From: Candidatus Gastranaerophilales bacterium
GTDB lineage: Bacteria; Cyanobacteriota; Vampirovibrionia; Gastranaerophilales; Gastranaerophilaceae
Reading direction: 5' to 3'
DNA length: 5,465 bases
Assembly: GCA_944323585.1 (NCBI GenBank)
Contig: CALUTA010000105.1
Span: forward strand, 1-5,465
Shown here: positions 1-4,209 of the stretch, piece by piece
Layout: the number at the start of each line of letters is the position of its first letter
How positions within the stretch are numbered: the stretch's first letter is position 1
Made by a program: the position numbers and the translations under genes
The notes under the pieces: generated by a model
Seen by the model: only the letters and a program-made list of their open reading frames with translations
The model's database searches: none
Told to the model about the DNA's origin: nothing

Positions 1-1160
1 ATGCTCTGATCATCTCCGATGTCTGCAAAAATTTTCTTGAACGGATAGAGTTTTGCCATTGTGCAGGGAAGGAAAAATCCTGCCTTAGCCATAAGAATAA
101 ACAGTCCGATTGTTTTGATTGTAACGGTTTTTCCTCCGGTGTTGGAGCCCGTAATTATTATTGATTTATAATCTTTTCCTATTTCAAAATCGTTTGCGAC
201 AATATGTTCTACCGTTCCGATAAGAAGCGGGTGGCGCATATTTTCAAATTGAACAACTTTGTTTTCTTTTGAAAGTTCAGGTTCTACCGCCTCAATTCTT
301 GCAGCATATCGAGCTTTTGCAAAATGAAAATCAATTTCACCGAGAGTTCTTTCCGCAATTTTAAGGTCGGTCATTCTTTCTTTAAGAAGCAAAGAAAGTG
401 AAACCAGAATTTTTACTTCTTCAGAGTGAATTTGTGATTGAATTTCTCTGATTTTGTTGTTAATAGGAATAAGTTCTTCGGGTTCAATGTAGAAGGTTTT
501 GTTTGTGGCAGAAACGTCGTGTACAATCCCTTTGACTTTATTTTTTGATGGTGCTTTAACCTGAAAAACGATTCTGTCATCACGGGTTGTGTAGATGTTT
601 TCCTGAAGATGTTTTGAAAATTCCGTTGAATTTAACAGGTCATTAACTTTATTTTTAAGATTTTTTTCGTTGTCGCCGAGTGATGCCCAGAGTCCTTTAA
701 GTTCGGGAGTTGCATCTTTTTTTATTTCAAGACTTTCATCAAAAGTATCAAAGATTTTATCTTCAATATCTTTTGCGGAAATAAGTCTGCCTGCAAGTTC
801 CATCAGAAGCGGAATTTTTGTCTGTTCCGAGTTGTCCGAAAGAAATTTTTTGACAAGTCGGGATGACCGGAGAGTTTTAGCTGCATCAGTCAATTCTTCA
901 GGTGTAAGGTAGCTGATGAGTGAATTTTTTCGGATTGTATCAATATCTGCAACAAACCCTACCGGAATATCAAGTGCATAATCTAAAAGGCTTTTGGCCT
1001 CTTTTGTATATTCAAGAGCCTTTTCAATGTCTTCATATTTTTCATAAATCAGAGCATTCAAAGCAAGCTTTTTACTCTGGGAGGTTTTTGCAAAAAGCGA
1101 AACTTTTTCCTGTATTTTGTCAAATTCTAATGTCTTAAGTGTCTTTTCTTCGATACTCAT
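1..1160 (-). CDS. mutS2: Endonuclease MutS2, N-terminal 386 residues (3' end outside window)
   Basis: MutS2 is a MutS-family ATPase that lacks the mismatch-recognition domain. It is known to suppress recombination and, in Bacillus, to rescue collided ribosomes. The visible protein opens with a stretch (LKTLEFDKIQEKV, about residues 8-20) that matches the usual MutS2 N-terminus. The core/lever region with long helices follows to about residue 310, then the ABC ATPase. Walker A is GSNTGGKT at 338-345, and the MutS2-type Walker B signature appears as FADIGDDQS at 378-386, where the edge cuts the gene. The rest of the ATPase and the usual C-terminal Smr nuclease domain would lie beyond position 1 and cannot be checked. 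The ATG at 1160-1158 is the only sensible start, because an in-frame TAA lies four codons upstream. No Shine-Dalgarno precedes it; see the promoter entry. It is transcribed divergently from gltA. The family call is firm. Confidence 0.95.
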   Translation of the reverse strand, partial: MSIEEKTLKTLEFDKIQEKVSLFAKTSQSKKLALNALIYEKYEDIEKALEYTKEAKSLLDYALDIPVGFVADIDTIRKNSLISYLTPEELTDAAKTLRSSRLVKKFLSDNSEQTKIPLLMELAGRLISAKDIEDKIFDTFDESLEIKKDATPELKGLWASLGDNEKNLKNKVNDLLNSTEFSKHLQENIYTTRDDRIVFQVKAPSKNKVKGIVHDVSATNKTFYIEPEELIPINNKIREIQSQIHSEEVKILVSLSLLLKERMTDLKIAERTLGEIDFHFAKARYAARIEAVEPELSKENKVVQFENMRHPLLIGTVEHIVANDFEIGKDYKSIIITGSNTGGKTVTIKTIGLFILMAKAGFFLPCTMAKLYPFKKIFADIGDDQS

Positions 1161-1166
1161 AAGGCA

Positions 1167-1194
1167 ATTTTACTATTAAAAGCAGGTTTTGCAA
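1167..1194 (-). promoter_or_regulatory. Probable mutS2 promoter giving a leaderless transcript
   Basis: Read on the minus strand, TTGCAA (1194-1189, 4 of 6 to the -35 consensus) is followed after 16 bp by TAAAAT (1172-1167, 5 of 6 to the -10 consensus). Exactly six bases separate the -10 box from the A of the mutS2 ATG. This puts the expected start of transcription at, or within a base or two of, the start codon. No AGGAGG-like sequence lies between them, which fits leaderless translation. This is inferred from spacing only; a weaker promoter further upstream is possible. Confidence 0.5.
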
Positions 1195-1230
1195 GAGGAT
1201 TGGTCTGTCAGGTTCGGAGAAATTTACTTC

Positions 1231-1259
1231 TTGCATTGGTGCTGTTTTTTAATTACAAT
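1231..1259 (+). promoter_or_regulatory. Candidate gltA promoter
   Basis: TTGCAT (1231-1236, 3 of 6) is separated by 17 bp from TACAAT (1254-1259, 5 of 6), giving a predicted transcription start near 1266 and a leader of about 40 nt. An overlapping alternative -10 is TATTAT at 1259-1264 with a poor -35 (TTGGTG, 1236-1241). Either choice puts the start point in or beside the left arm of the dyad at 1261-1291. It faces away from the mutS2 promoter across about 36 bp. Confidence 0.4.
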
Positions 1260-1260
1260 A

Positions 1261-1291
1261 TTATATGTTGATAGTAAATCATAACATATAA
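1261..1291. promoter_or_regulatory. 9-bp inverted repeat between gltA promoter and Shine-Dalgarno; candidate operator
   Basis: TTATATGTT (1261-1269) and AACATATAA (1283-1291) are perfect reverse complements separated by 13 bases. Inside the spacer GAT and ATC extend the symmetry with a two-base bulge, leaving an AGTAA loop. The right arm runs straight into the gltA Shine-Dalgarno (AGAAGGGG, 1291-1298). If transcription starts near 1266, most of the left arm is not in the RNA, so a protein-binding DNA dyad is more likely than an RNA hairpin. It does not fit the GTA-N8-TAC pattern of the cyanobacterial nitrogen regulator NtcA. No regulator can be named. Confidence 0.4.
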
Positions 1292-1305
1292 GAAGGGGAT
1301 ATAAA

Positions 1306-2679
1306 ATGGCTGTAGAAAGACAAAGAGTTATAGAACAGGACAAAATGGAAAGACGTCATAATTTTGATCCTGTCGAGAGCAACCTTACACCTGAACAGGT
1401 CAAACTTGAGGCTTCAAGATGTTTGAACTGTAAAAATCCTCAGTGTGTAAAAGGGTGTCCGGTTAATATTCAAATACCTCAGTTTATTCATGAAATTAAA
1501 GAAGGCAACCTTGACAAAGCAGGTGAAATTATCAGAGAAACAAGTATGCTTCCTTCTGTATGCGGCAGAGTCTGCCCGCAGGAAAGACAATGCGAAGGAA
1601 AATGTATTTTAGGAATAAAAGGACTTCCTGTTGCAATCGGTGCGCTGGAAAGATATGTCGGCGACAATACAAAAGCCGATATGCCTGAAATTAAACCGTC
1701 AGGGAAAAAAGTTGCAATTGTGGGTTCAGGCTGTGCAGGAATTACAGCTGCTGCTGATTTAAGAAAAGCAGGTCACGAAGTTGTTGTGTTTGAAGCACTC
1801 CATGAACTCGGCGGGGTTTTAAGATACGGTATTCCTCCGTTCAGACTTCCACGTACTGTTTTGGACAGAGAAATTACAAACCTCAAGGCTATGGGTGTTG
1901 AATTCCACACTAACGTTGTTGTCGGCAAATCCATTACTCTCAAGCAATTGAAAGATGACGGATTTGATGCAATATTCATTTGTTCGGGTGCAGGGTTACC
2001 GAAAATGCTCCACGTTCCGGGCGAAAACCTTAACGGTGTATTCTCCGCAAACGAATTTTTGACACGTGTAAACCTTATGCATGCAGGCCAGCCGGACAGC
2101 CCGACACCTTTAAGAGTCGGCAAAAAAGTTGCCGTGTTCGGCGGCGGAAACGTTGCGATGGATGCCGCAAGAACTGCTGTCAGAGTCGGTTTTGAAGAAG
2201 TTTACATCATTTACCGCCGTACGGAAAAAGAACTTCCGGCTCGTTTGGAAGAAATCCGCCACGCAAAAGAGGAAGGTGTTATCTTCAAATTCCTTTATGC
2301 GCCGAAAGAAATTATCGGAGAAGAAGGTTACGTAAAAGCCGTTGAGCTGGAAGTTATGGAACTTGGCGAACCTGACGAAAGCGGAAGACGCAAACCTGTT
2401 CCGACCGGTAAAATAGAAACCGTTGACCTTGATACCGTAATCGTTGCGCTCGGCACTGGCCCGAACCCGATTATTCAGCGTTCAGCCGAAGCCGACGGTA
2501 TTGAAATAATTACGGATAAAAAAGGCTATATTACGGTTGACGGCGAAACCCGTGCTACAAACATTCCGACTGTTTATGCAGGCGGTGACGTTGCACCTGT
2601 CGGAGAATCCAACGCAATTAATGCAATGGGTGCCGGCAAAAAAGCCGCTAAAGCAATCAATGAATTGTTAAGCAAATAA
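1306..2679 (+). CDS. gltA: Glutamate synthase small-subunit-type FAD/Fe-S oxidoreductase (GltA/NfnB family)
   Basis: A complete 457-residue flavoprotein of the glutamate synthase beta-subunit family, the usual length for the stand-alone 'homotetrameric' GltA form. Family members pass electrons from NAD(P)H through FAD and [4Fe-4S] clusters, either to make glutamate from glutamine and 2-oxoglutarate or, as NfnB/SudA, to and from ferredoxin. The N-terminal cluster domain shows cysteines 39, 42, 47 and 51 and then 86, 90, 96 and 100. The FAD Rossmann motif is at 136-149 (VAIVGSGCAGITAA), the NADPH Rossmann motif at 275-290 (VAVFGGGNVAMDAART) with Arg304-Arg305 fitting a 2'-phosphate contact, and the C-terminal FAD-contact motif YAGGDV at 424-429. 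The start is set by AAGGGG (1293-1298) seven bases before the ATG. The third glycine-loop position is Cys143 where Pro is usual. No gltB large subunit or NfnA partner adjoins it, so the physiological reaction is left open. Confidence 0.9.
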   Translation: MAVERQRVIEQDKMERRHNFDPVESNLTPEQVKLEASRCLNCKNPQCVKGCPVNIQIPQFIHEIKEGNLDKAGEIIRETSMLPSVCGRVCPQERQCEGKCILGIKGLPVAIGALERYVGDNTKADMPEIKPSGKKVAIVGSGCAGITAAADLRKAGHEVVVFEALHELGGVLRYGIPPFRLPRTVLDREITNLKAMGVEFHTNVVVGKSITLKQLKDDGFDAIFICSGAGLPKMLHVPGENLNGVFSANEFLTRVNLMHAGQPDSPTPLRVGKKVAVFGGGNVAMDAARTAVRVGFEEVYIIYRRTEKELPARLEEIRHAKEEGVIFKFLYAPKEIIGEEGYVKAVELEVMELGEPDESGRRKPVPTGKIETVDLDTVIVALGTGPNPIIQRSAEADGIEIITDKKGYITVDGETRATNIPTVYAGGDVAPVGESNAINAMGAGKKAAKAINELLSK

Positions 2680-2691
2680 TTTTGTTATAAT
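2665..2691 (+). promoter_or_regulatory. Extended -10 promoter for the secreted-protein gene
   Basis: TATAAT (2686-2691) is a perfect -10 hexamer and is preceded by TGT (2683-2685), which makes an extended -10 (TGN-TATAAT). The best -35 is TTGTTA (2665-2670, 4 of 6) at a short 15-bp spacing, which an extended -10 can tolerate. The -35 lies inside the last codons of gltA. The predicted start near 2698 gives a leader of about 58 nt to the GTG at 2756. The promoter overlaps the left arm of the inverted repeat at 2688-2739. Confidence 0.5.
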
Positions 2692-2739
2692 AACGTCAGG
2701 TTCAACAATTTCGTACAGGAATCGAGCCTGACGTTATTA
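2688..2739. terminator. 13-bp inverted repeat after gltA; terminator/attenuator or operator
   Basis: TAATAACGTCAGG (2688-2700) and CCTGACGTTATTA (2727-2739) are perfect reverse complements. TTC/GAG inside them extends the stem to 16 pairs with one G-U, leaving a 20-base loop. In a transcript reading through from gltA this would be a strong hairpin beginning 8 bases after the stop codon. It is followed by a mixed TTATTAATTTT tract rather than a pure U-run, so intrinsic termination is plausible but not classic. A transcript started at the overlapping extended -10 (about 2698) would lack nearly all of the left arm and could not fold this way. An operator role is therefore an equal alternative. 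Confidence 0.5.
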
Positions 2740-2755
2740 ATTTTCAGGGGAGCTT

Positions 2756-3643
2756 GTGAAAAAGAGATTTTTGTTACTTTATATATTGCTGATGCTGTCA
2801 ATTATGCCGGTGCAGGCATTGCAGCTTGACCTGTCCGTGGATGAAGAAATCAGGAAAAATTACAATCCCTCGAAACTGGAGCAGGAAAGTCTTCCGCCTT
2901 TGCCAAAGACTGCAACACCCTCAAAAACCGTAACCACAAAACCCAAATCAACAACTTCAACAACCACAACTCCGCCAAAAACTACTCCTGTTGTATCTGA
3001 ACCTTCAAGAAAAAAAGTTAATAAAAATCTTCCCGGAACAACCCTGACGCAGGATGATTTTACTGCTATAAAAATTAAAAAAGGCACAAAATTCCGCCTG
3101 AAATCAAACAATCTTGTTTCTGATTATCTGAAACCCGGCTCAAAAGTCAGTTTTACATCTCTTACACCGGTTTACCAGAGGTATGTGACAATTCCGGCAG
3201 GAACCGTATTCACTGCATCAGTTGTAGATTCGCACCTTCCGCAGATTACGGGTAACGGCGGACTTGTAGAATTAACAATTGAAACCGTTCAGTTTAAAGG
3301 CCGTACTTATTCTGCTCACGGGAAAGTCACAAAAGCCAATCACAAAAAGATTTTCATAAACAACATAAAAGGCAAGCGCCAGTACTGGAAAGGTGTTGCA
3401 AATCAGGTTGACAAAGGGTACAAGTTCTACAAGAAAACCCGTGTGACCTCACAAAAGCTTGCGGAAAATCCTGTCGGTGTAATAATTTCTCCGATTCCGA
3501 CAGTTGTCGGGGTTGTTGCATATGTTGTCAATTTTGCGGGTTCTCCGGTATTTTCAATAGGCTATAAAGGCGGAAGGGTTTCAATCCCTGCCGGAAGCGA
3601 GTTTGAAATTAAACTGCAGGAAGATGTTTATTTGAGTTTGTAG
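2756..3643 (+). CDS. Secreted protein of unknown family with Thr/Pro-rich linker
   Basis: A 295-residue protein I do not recognise. It starts at GTG 2756 behind AGGGGAG (2746-2752). Residues 1-21 form a clear signal peptide (MKKR, then a Leu/Ile/Met core, with VQA before the likely cleavage at 21/22), so the product is exported. No lipobox cysteine is seen. Residues 51-78 are a disordered linker with 13 Thr in 28 residues plus Pro, Lys and Ser. The rest looks beta-rich and carries three related segments: IKIKKGTKFRL (105-115), VTIPAGTVFTA (144-154) and VSIPAGSEFEI (275-285). Residues 239-262 are strongly hydrophobic and could be a membrane or buried segment. The I-P-x-G-T turns faintly recall VirB10/TrbI-type periplasmic beta domains, but this is too weak for a name. 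It has its own promoter, and the stop codon abuts that of the opposite-strand gene. Confidence 0.8.
   Translation: MKKRFLLLYILLMLSIMPVQALQLDLSVDEEIRKNYNPSKLEQESLPPLPKTATPSKTVTTKPKSTTSTTTTPPKTTPVVSEPSRKKVNKNLPGTTLTQDDFTAIKIKKGTKFRLKSNNLVSDYLKPGSKVSFTSLTPVYQRYVTIPAGTVFTASVVDSHLPQITGNGGLVELTIETVQFKGRTYSAHGKVTKANHKKIFINNIKGKRQYWKGVANQVDKGYKFYKKTRVTSQKLAENPVGVIISPIPTVVGVVAYVVNFAGSPVFSIGYKGGRVSIPAGSEFEIKLQEDVYLSL
2920..2985 (+). repeat. CA-rich low-complexity tract coding the Thr-rich linker
   Basis: Positions 2931-2973 contain no G on the plus strand and consist mostly of ACA/CAA/ACC/AAA triplets, encoding the Thr/Pro/Lys linker of the secreted protein. The strand bias is unlike the flanking coding sequence. 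Such tracts vary easily in length by slippage, so linker length may differ between strains. Confidence 0.6.
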
Positions 3644-3680
3644 TTACTTGCTAGTTTTATTTTGTTTCTTTTTGTAGTTA
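3637..3680. repeat. 10-bp direct repeat at the convergent gene junction
   Basis: TTTGTAGTTA occurs at 3637-3646, across the stop of the secreted-protein gene, and again at 3671-3680, inside the last codons of the GIY-YIG gene; the copies are 34 bp apart. The sequence between them is T-rich on the plus strand. It may be a footprint of the event that joined the two genes, or chance in AT-rich DNA. Confidence 0.3.
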
Positions 3681-4069
3681 TTGAAGGGTGGATCTTTAAT
3701 TTGAATAATATATTCTTCCAATTCGCTGCGCCCATATTTTACTTCAATATACTGTATATAGCAGGTTGAAAAATAACTCTTAGCTTCGTTAATTGACTTA
3801 AACTCGTTATACTCCTTGATTTTATTAAGGAGCTCTGATCCGTTGCCTCGTCTATGATGATTGTAAATACGGTCAAAGATATTTTTAGATTCCCCTGCAT
3901 AGATTAATTCATCATTTGCATTGTATAAAACATAGACACCATTAGTTTTTTCTTTTTTTAAATGTTTTAGATTTTCATCTGTACAAAGAATTTTTTCCCT
4001 ATTTTGAAGTTCATCAAAGTATGTAGTACAAAAAACTTCTAATGGCGGATAATCAATATTATTTTTCAT
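3644..4069 (-). CDS. Small stand-alone GIY-YIG nuclease domain protein
   Basis: A 141-residue protein that is mostly one GIY-YIG nuclease domain, a metal-dependent DNA-cutting fold found in UvrC, homing endonucleases, phage and restriction enzymes. The GIY element is GVY (44-46) and the YIG element is YAG (57-59, in LIYAGES). The conserved arginine fits R67, the metal-binding glutamate E118, and the late asparagine N130 (in KDPPFNN), with the E-to-N spacing of 12 seen in UvrC. All catalytic positions therefore appear intact. The first 40 residues match nothing I know, and there is no separate DNA-binding domain, so the target is unknown. ATG 4069-4067 follows AAAAAGG (plus-strand 4079-4085) at 9 bases. 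GC is about 29 % by my count over 3661-4070, lower than the neighbours, suggesting horizontal gain. The stop codon touches that of the convergent gene. Confidence 0.85.
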   Translation of the reverse strand: MKNNIDYPPLEVFCTTYFDELQNREKILCTDENLKHLKKEKTNGVYVLYNANDELIYAGESKNIFDRIYNHHRRGNGSELLNKIKEYNEFKSINEAKSYFSTCYIQYIEVKYGRSELEEYIIQIKDPPFNNYKKKQNKTSK

Positions 4070-4111
4070 ATTTATAAACCTTTTTCAAGCTATTCTTATA
4101 TTCCTGATCTT

Positions 4112-4140
4112 ATTATAACTTATTTTATTTATTGTTACAA
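4112..4140 (-). promoter_or_regulatory. Promoter of the GIY-YIG gene, mirror image of the hppA promoter
   Basis: On the minus strand TTGTAA (4140-4135) is followed after 17 bp by a perfect TATAAT (4117-4112). The predicted start is near 4105, giving a leader of about 36 nt to the ATG at 4069. Its -35 box is one half of the palindrome TTACAA-TG-TTGTAA (4135-4148) shared with the hppA promoter. Confidence 0.65.
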
Positions 4141-4142
4141 TG

Positions 4143-4171
4143 TTGTAATAAATTTTAGTTTGAATTATAAT
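4143..4171 (+). promoter_or_regulatory. hppA promoter
   Basis: TTGTAA (4143-4148, 4 of 6 to consensus) is followed after exactly 17 bp by a perfect TATAAT (4166-4171). The predicted start is near 4178, giving a leader of about 32 nt that carries the Shine-Dalgarno. The -35 lies 2 bp from the -35 of the opposite promoter, so two polymerases could hardly bind at once. Confidence 0.7.
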
Positions 4172-4209
4172 ATCTGCGTGTAATGACTTAATTTAAAGAG
4201 GGAGAGTTT

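Noticed and set aside
670..1138. Plus-strand open frames of 80 and 72 codons inside the mutS2 region
   Set aside because: They lie wholly opposite mutS2, which has clear family motifs, and their translations are Ser/Phe-rich antisense-type sequence with no ribosome site or domain.
1274..1287. NtcA-like nitrogen-control site in the gltA leader
   Set aside because: GTA is followed after 8 bases by CAT rather than TAC, and the position relative to the promoter is wrong for an activator site.
1773..2335. Minus-strand 116-codon and plus-strand 68-codon frames inside gltA
   Set aside because: Both are out-of-frame shadows of the gltA reading frame, which is continuous and motif-complete through this stretch.
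1207..2703. GTCAGGTTC shared by the gltA upstream region (1207-1215) and the inverted repeat after gltA (2695-2703)
   Set aside because: Many 9-base matches are expected by chance in a window of this size, and the first copy lacks the inverted partner.
2860..3111. Minus-strand 83-codon frame rich in Val and Phe
   Set aside because: It is the antisense of the CA-rich Thr linker, which yields Val/Gly repeats automatically; no start signals.
4135..4148. TTACAATGTTGTAA as a dedicated repressor operator
   Set aside because: The palindrome is fully accounted for by two identical -35 hexamers facing away from each other; an operator role is not needed to explain it.
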